A DNA stretch of 64,000 nt from Spinacia oleracea (Eukaryota; Streptophyta; Magnoliopsida; Caryophyllales; Amaranthaceae): positions 2,604,001 to 2,668,000 of the forward strand of contig NC_079490.1 in NCBI RefSeq assembly GCF_020520425.1, in the 5' to 3' direction. The notes below the pieces were generated by a model. That model had not been told where the DNA came from and did no database searches. It worked only from the letters and a program-made list of their open reading frames with translations. The number at the start of each line of letters is the position of its first letter. The first letter of the stretch is position 1. The position numbers and the translations under genes were made by a program. This document shows, one piece after another, positions 1 through 10,172 of this stretch.

Positions 1-513
1 AATGATTCATCATCATCATCACCAACCTCGATCAATGCTTCAGCAAAGATGGATGGATTTCTTGCTTCTTTGTGGGGTTTATCCCCGAAAATCATGGTGA
101 TAACCGAGCAAGACTCGAACCATAATGGGTCGGGTCTAATGGAGAGATTGTCCGAGGCATTGTACTACTATGCTGCATTGTTTGATTGCTTAGAGAGTTC
201 TTTACCTAGGGTATCAATCGAGAGAAGGAAAGTAGAGAAGATGCTTCTAGGTGAAGAGATCAAGAATATTATCGCGTGTGAAGGAGGAGAAAGAAGGGAA
301 AGACACGAGAAGCTCGAGAAATGGATCCAAAGGCTCGATATGGGTGGGTTTGGGTGCGTTCCGTTTAGCTATATGGGTATGTTGCAGGCACGGCGTTTGT
401 TGCAAGGGTGTAGTTGTGATGGTTATAGGATTAAGGAAGAGAATGGTTGTGTTGTTATCTGTTGGCAAGATCGTCCCCTATTTTCGGTATCAGCATGGAG
501 ATGTAGGAGATGA
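1..513 (+). CDS. SCL3: SCARECROW-LIKE 3 (GRAS family) protein, C-terminal part; 5' end outside window
   Basis: The frame is open from base 1, so the first in-window ATG at 49 is not the true start. The visible part is about 170 residues and ends at a TGA. It covers the end of the GRAS domain: PKIMVITEQDSNHNG (the PFYRE-like region), a stretch with EEIKNIIACEG and RRERHEKLEKW, then the SAW motif with CWQDRPLFSVSAWRC near the C-terminus. A run of five serines encoded by a TCA repeat lies at 7-21. In Arabidopsis, SCL3 is a nuclear co-regulator that promotes gibberellin responses and antagonises DELLA proteins in root endodermis. The SCL3 assignment rests on the EEIKNII/RRERHEKLEKW/ICWQDRP wording, which is closer to SCL3 than to DELLA or PAT1 branches. 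No splice site is seen; most GRAS genes are intronless. The family call is very safe and the subfamily call fairly safe. Confidence 0.9.
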   Translation, partial: NDSSSSSPTSINASAKMDGFLASLWGLSPKIMVITEQDSNHNGSGLMERLSEALYYYAALFDCLESSLPRVSIERRKVEKMLLGEEIKNIIACEGGERRERHEKLEKWIQRLDMGGFGCVPFSYMGMLQARRLLQGCSCDGYRIKEENGCVVICWQDRPLFSVSAWRCRR

Positions 514-814
514 AAAGTTGATACAGATTTGATATAAATGTGTTTTTTTTCTGGGTTTAGTTTGTTTTTTTCAATGTTTGTATGAAATAGTTTTTTTCTT
601 TTGTTTTAGTAGCAGAATGTATACCAGTATATCATATGAGGAAGCAACCTCTTTTTAATGGTATCTTCGTTTTATCTTCATTTTTCTGAGTGTTTATACT
701 TGTATTGATCTGTATCAGTTTGAGTAAGTTACTCCTGTTAACAATTTCTATGGTTTTTCCATATGTTTTACTGATCTAACACCAATTTTCGTAGCGAAAA
801 AGATCAACATTATG
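514..814. other. 3' flank of SCL3, no gene seen
   Basis: T-rich sequence that probably holds the SCL3 3' UTR and polyadenylation region. I see no coding frame or repeat here. Confidence 0.6.
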
Positions 815-1100
815 ATTTTCTGAATCTGTAAACTTAACATCAGGAAACTAACAGCATTCTGAATCTGCAAACTTAACTGAAACTAACAACATTCTGAATC
901 TGCAAACTTAACTGAAACAAACAGCATTCTGAATCTGCAAACTTAAACTGAAACTAACAGCATTCTGAATCTGCAAACAGAACAGCATTCTGAATCTGCA
1001 AATTTAACTGAAACTAACAAGCATTCTGAATCTGCAAACTTAAAATTAGGAAACTAACAGCATTCTGCATCTGCAAACTTAGCATCAGGAAACTAACAGT
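815..1100. repeat. Minisatellite, about 8 units of 25-39 bp
   Basis: Head-to-tail units share the core CATTCTGAATCTGCAAACTT followed by a variable AACTGAAACTAACAG-like tail. Most units are 34-39 bp; one is a shortened 25-bp unit. The first and last units carry a longer CATCAGGAAACTAACAG tail. No spacer diversity and no cas genes are present, so this is not a CRISPR array. Confidence 0.9.
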
Positions 1101-1208
1101 AAACCGCGCATATGTAGTTTATTAGACCTGAAAACGGTTGAAATGACGTGTTAATGGTGGTTTGATCGCGAATTAAATGATAATATCGCGTTTATCTGGA
1201 TAATTAGC

Positions 1209-1860
1209 TATACTCTCTTCCCTGTACAGGTTTCTGTTCTGATGGTTAAGACAATGCAAACATGGATTTCCTGCAGTTTCAACAGTTTAGGTGTGCATCA
1301 GTAGAACATAAGTTACATAACTCAGGTCTGCTGAAGTTCTGAGCTTTGGGCATATGTGGTTAATTGGTTAAAATCATGGGGATGGTACGACTACTGGTAG
1401 ACAACTAGACGGTCGCCATGAGTCCATGACCTGAGATAGAAGCTCTGTTCTCTTCACCTTATCCTTAATTCCTTATTGCTTATTAGATTAGACCAGATTA
1501 CCAGAAGAATTAGACCAGATAAGACCATATCAGAACAAAGCAAAAAACCTCACATAAAACAATAAGACCAGATCAGACTAGACCAGATAATAGATAAATC
1601 AGATCAGGTGAAGGGAACAAGGCTAGAATCTCGTCTATAATTAGTTATACTTCTTGTACAGCTTTATGTTCTGAATCTTCTGTGCTTAAACAATAAGACA
1701 TGCATCTTGCAGTTAAGGTGTGAAGCAGTACAACATAAAGTTGCATAACCTAGGTCTGCTGAAGTTCTCAACTTCTAGCATGTGTGGATGTCAACTGTCT
1801 TCGTTGGTTAAAGTAATGGGGGGATGATACAGCTCATAGTCGAATACTCATGAGTTTATG
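1209..1860. repeat. Diverged duplication (1209-1440 and about 1647-1860)
   Basis: The two segments share ordered blocks: TGTACAG, TTCTGTTCTGA-like text, GGTGTG.A.CAGTA.AACATAA, GGTCTGCTGAAGTTCT, and GGTTAAA.T.ATGGGG. They are separated by the short MITE at 1441-1624. The second copy runs into the SINE-like tandem unit described next. Confidence 0.65.
1441..1624. mobile_element. Short MITE, PIF/Harbinger (Tourist)-like
   Basis: The left end AGCTCTGTTCTCTTCACCTT and the inverted right end AGCCTTGTTCCCTTCACCTG form a terminal inverted repeat of about 20 bp. A 3-bp direct repeat AGA (1438-1440 and 1625-1627) fits a target duplication. The interior is rich in GACCAGAT-type repeats. The element at 7505-7706 has matching ends. 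Confidence 0.6.
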
Positions 1861-2208
1861 ACATGAGTTCGAATCTCTACACGGGTTTCTCTTTGCGGCT
1901 CTTGTTGTACCAAAAGAATTACGGATTAAAAAATAAAAATCACGCGCATGTTTGTGGACTTCTTGCAACGGATTCCCAAATTGTCAATTTCAAAGCCCAA
2001 TATCTTAGTTGGTTAAAGTCATGGGGTGATATAATCATACGATATGACTCAAGAGTCTATGACTTGAGTCAAATCTCTACAACGTTTGCCCTTTGTGGCT
2101 CACTCTGCACCAAAAAGTTTATAGATCATAAATAAAAATCCCGGGCATGTTTGTGGAATTCTTGCAACAGATTCCCAAATTGTGAATTTCAAAGCCCAAG
2201 CCCAATTG
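1798..2208 (+). repeat. SINE-like unit duplicated in tandem (period about 205 bp)
   Basis: Two copies, about 1798-2002 and 2003-2208. Each starts with a tRNA-like head holding a box A-like GTTGGTTAAAG and a box B-like motif (AGTTCGAATCTC in copy 1, AGTCAAATCTC in copy 2). Next come a block ending GCGGCTCTTGTTGTACC or GTGGCTCACTCTGCACC, an A-rich stretch, and a shared tail with GCATGTTTGTGGA and TCCCAAATTGT. The body end resembles the SINE at 5457-5571, which suggests the same family. Apparent open frames here are accidental. Confidence 0.6.
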
Positions 2209-2720
2209 TCCAAGTATCTGTTACCTTCTTGTATTGTACTGTCAGCCTAGCCCAATTGAGAAGAGGCCCAAATTGTTGGAGGTCCATTTGTGTTATTCCA
2301 TGTTTAATATTCAAAGCATGTTTGGGCCTTAAATATAGAACTTCTAATCCAATTGGCCCAAGCTCACACTATACAATTCTCAAAATTTTGTCTCCAATAT
2401 TTGACAGAGAATTCTTTCTTTGATGAAATTTCTTCATGTCAATATACAATTTACCTTTGTGTTTAAGCTCTAACTATTAGAGATAATTATATGGACGATT
2501 ATGTTAATAGAAGGAAAAATAAAAAAGGACAAAAAACTCGAAATGTGAATCCAACTTGGATAATTTCCGTACAATATATTACACAATAAATTTCGAAATA
2601 TTATATAATCGAATTACATCATGTAGTAGAGGCATCAATAAGAGAGAATGAACCATTACTTGGTTATATGGCTCGTTCTTTTCTTGGGTAGTCGATTCTA
2701 AAAATGACCTTAAAAGCGGG
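2209..2720. other. Intergenic, nothing recognised
   Basis: AT-rich sequence with short accidental frames only. No splice-consistent coding or repeat structure was noticed. Confidence 0.5.
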
Positions 2721-2959
2721 GAGGTTGTTTTTTCGGATATCAGATATGTGTGGCAACACACATATCAGCTAAAAGACAAATAGCTAAAAGACAAAAAAGG
2801 AAGTACCATTTATGTTAAAAAAGTACCATTCTGTAAAAAAAAGTACCATTCAGTTAAAAAAAGTACCATTTAATTTCTTTTTTTATCATTTTTCTTATTT
2901 TGTCTTTTACTATGATATGTATTTGCCCACACATATCTGATATCCGAAAATACTTCCTC
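2721..2959. mobile_element. Mutator-like MITE with 9-bp target duplication
   Basis: The terminal inverted repeats are 33 bp with a few mismatches. They include a perfect 24-bp pair at 2730-2753 and 2927-2950 built around CGGATATCAGATATG. The element is flanked by the 9-bp direct repeat AAAAGCGGG (2712-2720 and 2960-2968), the size expected for MULEs. The interior has four copies of an AAAAAAGTACCATT-like motif. No transposase is present, so it is non-autonomous. Confidence 0.8.
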
Positions 2960-3171
2960 AAAAGCGGGCATATAAATGGAGTAGTAACATGTAATTAGAG
3001 TCGAAGGAATTACTACTAGTGCTATTATCGGAGTTCTTTTCAAGCAGGTAAAGAGAAGACGTTCTATCAGATTGAAATCTCGCACAGGCTTGAGTAGGAC
3101 CAATAAATATAAGGGTAGTTGGGGTAAAGAAGTAGAACTTAGGTACTTAGAAAAATAATAAGTCCTAGTAA

Positions 3172-4943
3172 TTAAGGGCATTTAGGGCCTCCTCTCTTGG
3201 TCTTCCAGTTGTTGTAGCAAGGGCAGAGTTGCTTGTTGCCAAAGGTACCAGGTGGGACACACAAGCACTTAGCACAACATTTATTGCAGAAGAACAAGCA
3301 AGGTTTCTTGTATGCAGTGGCTGAGCATCTCATTGTGCACCTTGGTCCACAGGCTGTTCTCGTTCATCAACATCAAATACACAACAATGATCCCCGTTAA
3401 TGTTTGTAATCAATAATTAACCTCATATAGTAGTATTGGACAATGGATTCGGATACGGATATGATAAAGACAAATCACGATGTAACAATATAGGTTTTTT
3501 ATTTTTATTTTTCGAGGAACTGAATGATATTGATGGGCTTTGAACCCCTGATATCCAATTACATTTATTCCACCTTTAAAGTTACATATGTTAATCACTG
3601 AAGCAAGTTCAATTTTTTGATATAACAATATTAGTTAAAGTGTATATCAGTGACGGATCCATGATGTTTACATATAGTGGGCTTGGAATCATACCCTAGC
3701 TAATCTAGATAATGTCCATTTAGCAATAAGCATGCTCTCATTCATCAACATCAATTACACTACAACAATCTCATTAATGTTTGTAATCAATAACCACATT
3801 TAGTAATATTGGACAATGGATGCTAATATGAATTAGTTAAATGCTTTAAATGTATATGCAGTGTCGAATCCATTGTATTTATTTAGAGTGAGACGGAATC
3901 ACAAGTTGATTTATGAGTTAATTAGATGCTTAAATGTAATGCAGTGACGGATCCATGTTATTTATATAGAGTTGGCCGGAATCATGATCTAATTCATCTA
4001 GATAATGTCCCTTTAGAAAAAGAAATTAGTCATTTCTCATTTTACACAAAATTATTGAATGTAATGATCATTTAACATAAAATTAGTGAATGTAATGGTT
4101 AATGCTAAAAGTTAGTGTCACAAAGATTTAATGGAAAAACTACCTTGTGGATTGAGGCTTCCTTGTGTCGCACCATACTGCATATAGATAAAAACAAAAG
4201 GGTAAAGTGAGTTAGTTTTGCCATTTTTAGAATTGGGTAATATTCATATTTTGGCAATGGATTCCAATTTCCAACCAATGAATGCATACTTCTATGTAAC
4301 TTTATTTTATTTTGTTTGGAAATGTAAAGATTATTCCTCACTTGGTGTCATAAAAGTTCAAAGATATATAAATTTAGTTTAAAAAAATGAAATTTCTATT
4401 GTCAAAAGAAACGTCCATTTAAATTAAAAATTCACCACTTTTTAAAATTAAGAATGTCTATCTTTCTTTTTGTGTGTAGAAAGAGTTGAGAAAATAATAT
4501 TGTACGAGTAGATATAATTCGATCTCAGATATTGGGTATAAGCGTATAACCCCGAAACATTAATCCTAATAATTGTAAAACTTTTCTAATTTAAGAGAAA
4601 AACACCACAATTTCCTTCAACTTGCTAATATGATGGTTTGTTACTTGTTAGTGTTGCAAGCACTTACCATTGAGTGACCACTTTGGCTTTGTGGTTGAGA
4701 TAATTGAGAAGAAAGACTCTCAGCCTGTAAAAGATTAAAAAAACACACACCCAAGTTTAATATACGCATATATAAGAAGAATGTAATAAAATAAACAACG
4801 AGATCAACGACCGCCAGTCAGATACGTACTGGCGATCGTTGATCTTGTAGTGAGAGTAGTGCATACTATACCTGATTTGTTGTCAAAACAATAAGCAACA
4901 AAGTGACATAAAACAGAAGAGTAAGGTTCCTTGACATTGCCAT
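3172..4943 (-). CDS. GASA/snakin family cysteine-rich secreted peptide
   Basis: Four coding exons on the minus strand: 4943-4872, 4724-4668, 4177-4144, 3353-3172. All borders are GT-AG, the phase is consistent, and the product is 114 aa. Residues 1-24 (MAMSRNLTLLFYVTLLLIVL...) are a signal peptide that exactly fills exon 1. A short Ser/Gln-rich spacer follows. The C-terminal 60 residues are the GASA domain with all 12 cysteines (ACGPRC...KKPCLFFCNKCCAKC...CPCYNNW...GGPKCP). Family members are secreted, disulfide-rich peptides, often gibberellin-regulated, acting in growth or antimicrobial defence. A second in-frame ATG at 4937 could also serve as the start. Which GASA paralogue this is cannot be told. 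Intron 3 carries internal repeats and intron 1 a hairpin, listed separately. Confidence 0.92.
3360..4016. repeat. Repeated blocks within GASA intron 3
   Basis: The block at about 3360-3450 (CATCAACATCAA..., TAATGTTTGTAATCAATAA, TATTGGACAATGGAT) recurs at about 3728-3815. A second block around AGTGACGGATCCATG with CATCTAGATAATGTCC occurs at about 3640-3722 and 3936-4016, with a worn copy near 3855-3920. This looks like a locally duplicated, decayed element inside the intron. Confidence 0.7.
4798..4848. repeat. Short inverted repeat (hairpin) in GASA intron 1
   Basis: Arms 4801-4818 and 4828-4845 are 18 bp with one mismatch around a 9-base loop; each holds AGATCAACGA or its complement. Weak pairing extends to 4798 and 4848. 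The GC content of the arms is higher than the surrounding intron. Confidence 0.8.
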
Positions 4944-5026
4944 TTTTCTTAAGGAAACAAATTTTGCAGGGGAAATAGAGAAGAATGTGTGTGTTTTTGG
5001 ATGTAAGTGTTAGTGAATTAAGATGG

Positions 5027-5034
5027 TATTTATA
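5027..5034 (-). promoter_or_regulatory. Probable TATA box of the GASA gene
   Basis: On the minus strand this reads TATAAATA, about 84 bp upstream of the start codon at 4943. Spacing predicts transcription starting near position 5000 and a 5' UTR of roughly 55-60 nt. It is a motif match with suitable spacing, not an experimental result. Confidence 0.6.
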
Positions 5035-5444
5035 GGGACTAGTTCATGACTCAAGAGGCAATTTGTTTGCAAACTTTATAAATTTGTGAAAGTGACATAT
5101 GACCAAATTGTCATTTAATTTAGCCTACAATTATGGTCTTTTAGTTGTAAGATATTTCTTGTTGGTTTGTTTAACTTTAACCATGAACATTGCTTCAAAA
5201 AAGAAAAAAGAAAATTAACCATGAGCACCGTGTTATCGTCGTTGTTTATCTAGTTTGATACGGTTCAACTTAGTTATTTAAAAAAAAGATGGAGATAAAA
5301 TCGAATGTCTAGTCTTTTAACAGTTATTACCCTGAGCACCAACTAGCTAGGGGGAAAAAACATAAAAACAAAAATATGAAAACCACAAAAAATATTTTTT
5401 CAGTCTTTTGTTGTCATTTTTCAAATCAATTGACTATAAGTATG
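5035..5444. other. Upstream flank of GASA, AT-rich
   Basis: No gene seen. A stretch at about 5214-5310 (ATCGTCGTTGTTTATCTAGTTT and following) recurs in diverged form at about 6166-6280, so part of this flank is duplicated further out. Confidence 0.5.
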
Positions 5445-5456
5445 AGAATTTTTCAG

Positions 5457-5571
5457 TTTTTTTTTTTTTTTTTTGGTGCAAATGAGCCACAAGGGCGGGG
5501 ATGAGAATCGAACCTAGGATCACCTGGAACCGGGATGGAAGTTCTAACCAACTGAGCTATCCATCACTCTC
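5457..5571 (-). mobile_element. tRNA-derived SINE with intact target-site duplication
   Basis: Read on the minus strand, the head has box A TAGCTCAGTTGGTTAGA and box B GGTTCGATTCTC, the RNA polymerase III promoter of tRNAs. The body ends CCCTTGTGGCTCATTTGCACC and is followed by a poly(A) tail, seen as the T run from 5457. The 12-bp direct repeat AGAATTTTTCAG (plus Ts) flanks it at 5445-5456 and 5572-5583. Length of about 115 bp and the poly(A) tail argue against a functional tRNA gene. Confidence 0.85.
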
Positions 5572-5586
5572 AGAATTTTTCAGTTT

Positions 5587-7300
5587 GTTGTTCAACTAAA
5601 ATTATATTACTTTGATCAAAATAATAAAACCATAAACTGAAAACAGACCATGAAATCGAACAAGCCCTTAGTCAGATTTGAACCATTGAGATCAAAGAAT
5701 ATATTCCTTTCAAAAAAAGAAAAAAAGAAAAAAGAATATATAAAGTGTTACGCTATTTAATAAGAGTCGCCCCTCTTGCATGTTCTTAATCAAACTCGTC
5801 TCACATTTAATTATCTGTCAAACCATGCTCAGTAAAATGTTAATAACCAGGTAGGTGATAAATGACATGACATATGGTCTAACAGAATTAATTGTAACAC
5901 ATTATTTCACAAGAATTTGTACTCTAATAGTCTAATAGCAACTTCAATAATATTTTACGTTAAGACAAATATATATTTTGTTTTGACCACGTAGTAGTTA
6001 ACTACATGGTGAAGAAATCATGAAATAAATCTTGAAAAATAGTGACATAGTGACAATAAATAAGAAGTTTCAACATCCACCGTTATAGAGTTAGTGGTTA
6101 CAAAAGAGTAGGGACTAGTGTTTGTGTCCTAGTGTGCTATTATAGGATCCCAATTTAACTATGAACATGTACCCTGTTATCATCGTTGTTTATCTAGTTT
6201 AATTCGCAATTCACTCGTTGGTTCAACAAAAAGATTTTTATTGATAGCTCAATTATTTAAAAACAATGGAGATAAAAACGAATATTGGCGAAAATTAATA
6301 TCTATTTGTTATTTCTTAATTGGTGTTAAGTCAATATTTTTTCTCTAAAAAATTATGCAACATTCATAGTAAAATAATTACTAGCTTTGCGGCCAACTAG
6401 CTAATTAATATATTAAATACAAACTTGAGCTTAATTGACATGTAAGTATGTAATTATGTGTGTTTGGAGGTGATTTGGATGTGTGAATCACTTCTCATAA
6501 ACATTTTAGAAAAATCATTATATTTTGAGATGATTCTTAATTATTTATTCAGGGGTAACCTGTTATATTGTTTAATAATGATTTAGTTGCATGTATGGTG
6601 AGACCGATCTCGCCGAAAACTAACAAACAATAAATAAACATATAAAAACATTATCTGTACAAATTCCAATTGCATACATAATCCAAAATCCTTGTGAATT
6701 GGGGCTTTTATGATGGAATTACAAAGATGGGAATTTAGGAGGAAAGTGGGAAGTAGGCTCCCCACTTTGTTCATGCATGTTGTTCTCCCTTGAGTTCGAC
6801 CATTGTTATGTAAGTCCACGAGTGGAAATATCGGAGGTATCATACCCACACTATTATCACCGATTCACGTCTCGATGGATCGTGAATAAATAATATCGAA
6901 GGGACACTTTTTTTTAAGAATATAATCAATTCATTGATTAAAAGTCACACGAAGAGTCATTCGTCATGACTTATTTGTTACCACCTACTACTACTCAAGA
7001 AAATGATGATATAATTTATTTATGTATTTATTTTAAAACGAAAAGTACGTGATAGTTATGATAGTTTTCTCTCAAAACTATATTTTATCTATCGAAAGAA
7101 AATTTACTATCTATGTAAGAGTCAATAGCTTGATGAGTATGAGTTTGTGACCTATAACAACAATATAATCTGTTGTACGATTGACTTCTCAATACACATG
7201 GCAGGTTATGTAAAGTTTTCAAATTGAGTCAGTAAATGCTTGAAATTATTCATTAGCAACCAGATCTTCCAGGGATATAATGATTTACAGTGCAACATAT
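5587..7300. other. Gene-free AT-rich intergenic sequence
   Basis: No gene supported. It holds the second copy of the duplicated flank (6166-6280) and a block at about 6081-6160 (GTTAGTGGTTACAAAA..., GTGCTATTAT) repeated at about 7850-7930. The minus-strand frame at 6583-6849 has a few protein-like words but no recognisable domain; it may be a retroelement scrap. Confidence 0.5.
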
Positions 7301-7783
7301 TACCGATCCCCCCGTTCCTAAGTTCTACTCACTTTTTATTTTGAGGTGTTTTATTAAGTTCTACTCATTTTTACTTTATTCCATTTATGTCAATATTTTA
7401 TTCATATTATATCACCTCCTACCCCCACTTTATTGGACCCAGTAATATTTAATAATTCTCTTACTCTCTATATCTCAACTCCTTTAACCAAAAGTAGTCA
7501 TTTAGGCCTTGTTCTGTTCACCTTATTTCCACTTATTTCTGGAAAAATAAATTCAGGAAAAATAAGAGTTGACCAAGTACAATTTATAACTAAAATAAGT
7601 TTTGATGAGTTCTAATAAGTTCAGATAAGTTCAGTTAAGTTCAAATAAGTTCAGATAAGATAAGTTCAAAAAAAAAAGTGAAAATCAGGTGAATAGAACG
7701 CAGCCTTATGGTCTCGCACTTAAGTTCTCCTTGATTTCTGTTACTGCATTAACTGAGTAGAACACAAGAAAACAGAGGTAGTA
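7301..7783. mobile_element. Stowaway-type MITE split by a later MITE
   Basis: The left end TACCGATCCCCCCGTTCCTA and the inverted right end TACTACCTCTGTTTTCTTGT are Stowaway-like with TA borders. Continuation of the inverted repeat (TTCTACTC) supports pairing of the two ends. The interior is interrupted by the element at 7505-7706. Confidence 0.6.
7505..7706. mobile_element. Tourist/PIF-Harbinger-like MITE nested in a Stowaway
   Basis: The left end GGCCTTGTTCTGTTCACCTT matches the inverted right end GGCTGCGTTCTATTCACCTG. The 3-bp direct repeat TTA (7502-7504, 7707-7709) is typical of PIF/Harbinger. The interior is built from AAGTTCAGATAAGTTCAGTT-like short repeats. Confidence 0.75.
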
Positions 7784-8885
7784 ATTATCAATTATCAATA
7801 TATATGATGATATAATTGTTGTAAAATAGATCTACCGTTGTTTTTAGTTAGTGGTTACAAAAAAAGTGGGGACTTTAGTGTGTTGGTGGGGAGTTGATGT
7901 TGGATCATCCATGTGCTATTATTGTAATCCAAATTTAAAGTAGATAGGGAAACCTTTGGCCCATTTACATGTGCTCTCACATGCACTACTATTTCGAGTT
8001 TTCCCTTAAAACACTTATTTTGATGTAACAGAAATTGTATGAATTAACAGAAAACTGTAGTAAACACATCATGTGAATTTATTAAACTATATTTTAATGT
8101 CTATACACAATCGCAGTAATTAGACCTGGTTATTGGACGGGTTGGATCAAGATTAGGCTAGTCGAAAGCGGATCGAGTTATTAAAAAACTTATCTTAAAA
8201 GAGATTATTATTGCGAGGCTCAAAGCAGGTTATGTGTCAATAACAAGGTGATGATGATGGACGAGCCAGTAAACTAGCAAAGGAAAATGAAACATGTTGT
8301 TAAACGTAATTGGGCGGCGATCGTTATTGGGCGGTTCAAAGGATTAGGGGTCATTAGCGGGTTGATGATAAACGGGCCAACAAACGAGCAACGAAAAATG
8401 AGAATTAGAGAGTCTAACGCGGAAACTTATTTGGACGCACTACTATTTTGAGTTTTCCCTTAAACTTATTTGGATGTAATAGAAAATGTATGACTTAACA
8501 TAAGACCGTAATGAACTTACATGAATGCATGACTTAACATAAAACCGTAATGACTAATGATCATTGTTAAAAATTTAACACAAACTATTAATTAAAGTAG
8601 CTATACAATAAAATATCGTAAGACGGATGTAAAATTACCTAAAAATAGACCGAATATTTATTTTATTCACGAAAAATCTTGTTAGGAATTTTGTACTGTA
8701 TGAATTTCGGCATTGGTTCTTCTTTTATGTGCATAGTTTGCTTCATTTCTTTCTAGCCACTGATTTAAATTCTTTTATGTCAGTATTTATTTTTCGATCA
8801 ACCATAAATTAAATGACACTATCCTTTTTGAGCTGCTTAGGAAGTGTCGGTCATTTTCTATTTTTTTTCAAGTAAATAACCAGCG
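7784..8885. repeat. Intergenic with a direct-repeat pair flanking about 370 bp
   Basis: A block of about 75 bp at 7985-8063 (CACTACTATTTCGAGTTTTC, then ACTTATTTTGATGTAACAGA) recurs at about 8437-8510. The enclosed part has GGGTTG and GGGCGG motifs and internally repeats a GATGATGATGG...CGAGC...AAC.AGCAA block, suggesting a decayed hAT-like insertion. No gene seen. Confidence 0.5.
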
Positions 8886-9735
8886 TTTTGGCCCTGTTTG
8901 GCAATCAACTGTTAGCTTGATTTGACTAGATGTTAGCTGTTAAATATTTGTATTAGTTGTGTTATATTAGTTGTTTGTGTAAGTGTTGGTAAATTAGTTG
9001 TTATTTGTTTAATTTGTGAAACGATCATTTCAAAACTTTGACGTGAAGTGATGTAAGTTGAATTATAGGACAAATTTGTCATATTACACCAACTTATTCA
9101 AACTTCTGATGCAAAAAAAACTTTATATCCACTACGGAGTGTAAATTTAGTTTTTTCGTCCTAAAAACTCTCTTAATCAAACAGTTCCATTAACTTTCTA
9201 AAATGGTCAAAGTCATCAAACCTCTAATTCGCTTCAAATAGCCTTTTTTTCCCCTTCAAATGTCTCACAACCAGATATCCCTTAGAAACGGATAATGATA
9301 TATGCAACTCTAAGGTTAAAAAACTCGACGAGTGTCGGTTATTTTTGCAGCTTTATATCAATATCACAATATAAAGCCAAAAACTGTAGAATGTCAGACA
9401 AGTTGACAGCAGAAACAAGCACTGGAAATTCTAAGAAGATTTGCTTAAGAACAATCAATCAATCAAGACAAAAAATCACATACCAAAACTACTGAGAGGT
9501 GATACAGTGATTCAGATCAACTCATTGAATTCCAAGAACCAAAACCACTTGTTTTTTATGTACAATGCAACTGTTATACTTTGTATATTTTACGTGGCGC
9601 AATCAATTACCTTTCAAGTTTCAATTAATCAAACACGTACATGTGTGTTCTCGTCAACCGTGTTTTTCAACGAGGTTACGAAAGGAAAATATTGAAAACA
9701 TAGTGTATCACTGCATCAATGTTTAAGAAGTTTTA
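8886..9735. other. Intergenic, MITE fragment only
   Basis: The left border GGCCCTGTTTGGCAATCAAC near 8892 looks like a Tourist-type terminus, but I cannot find a matching right end. The two short plus-strand frames between 9295 and 9695 have no recognisable domain and I do not call genes from them. Confidence 0.4.
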
Positions 9736-10172
9736 GGCTCTTTTCTCTTCACCTTATTTTATTGCTTATTAGTTATTAGACCAGACTAGACCAGGAAAAT
9801 TCAAATTCATACCCGATCAAACCAGAAAAAGCAAAAAAGACTAATAGAAAACATTCAGACCGGATTATACCAGAAACTACAAAAATCATACCGGATCATA
9901 CCATGTGAAAAGAACTTTCCCTCTTGGTACATTAGAAATTTAGAACTATGATTTTCTTGTATCTTTTCTTATTACTTATTAGTTATTAGACCAGAGAAGT
10001 TCAGGTCAGACCAAAACAAAAGAAAAAGTAAAAAAAACTAATAGAAAACAATCAGACTAGACCAGACCTGACCAGAACATACCAGCAACTAAAAAAATCA
10101 GATCAGACCATGTGAAGAGAACTTTCCCTTCAGGTACATCAGAATTCAGAACTGTGATTTTCCTGGATCATG
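9736..10172. repeat. MITE-like sequence duplicated in tandem (about 210 bp each)
   Basis: Copies at about 9757-9960 and 9967-10172 share ATTGCTTATTAGTTATTAGA-like text, GACCAGA-rich text, ACCATGTGAA.AGAACTTTCC, GGTACAT and TAGAACTATGATTTTC-type text. The left end (GGCTCTTTTCTCTTCACCTT at 9736) matches the MITE family of 1441-1624 and 7505-7706; the right end is too worn to define. Confidence 0.6.

Noticed and set aside
815-1100. CRISPR-like array
   Set aside because: Units abut without unique spacers; no cas genes; plant nuclear context.
1863-2423. Two 90-aa plus-strand frames
   Set aside because: They come from the duplicated SINE-like unit and its flank; both contain the same repeat-derived CNRFPNCEFQ-like text.
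1-4943. Gibberellin gene cluster formed by SCL3 and GASA
   Set aside because: Two genes about 2.7 kb apart with separate repeats between them; no shared regulatory element is visible and the link is only by general annotation.
5457-5571. tRNA gene suggested by box A/box B
   Set aside because: The poly(A) tail, the extra body after the tRNA-like head and the flanking target duplication mark a SINE; the cloverleaf is not complete.
6583-6849. 88-aa minus-strand frame
   Set aside because: No domain, no splice or promoter support; possibly a retroelement scrap, but not supportable as a gene.
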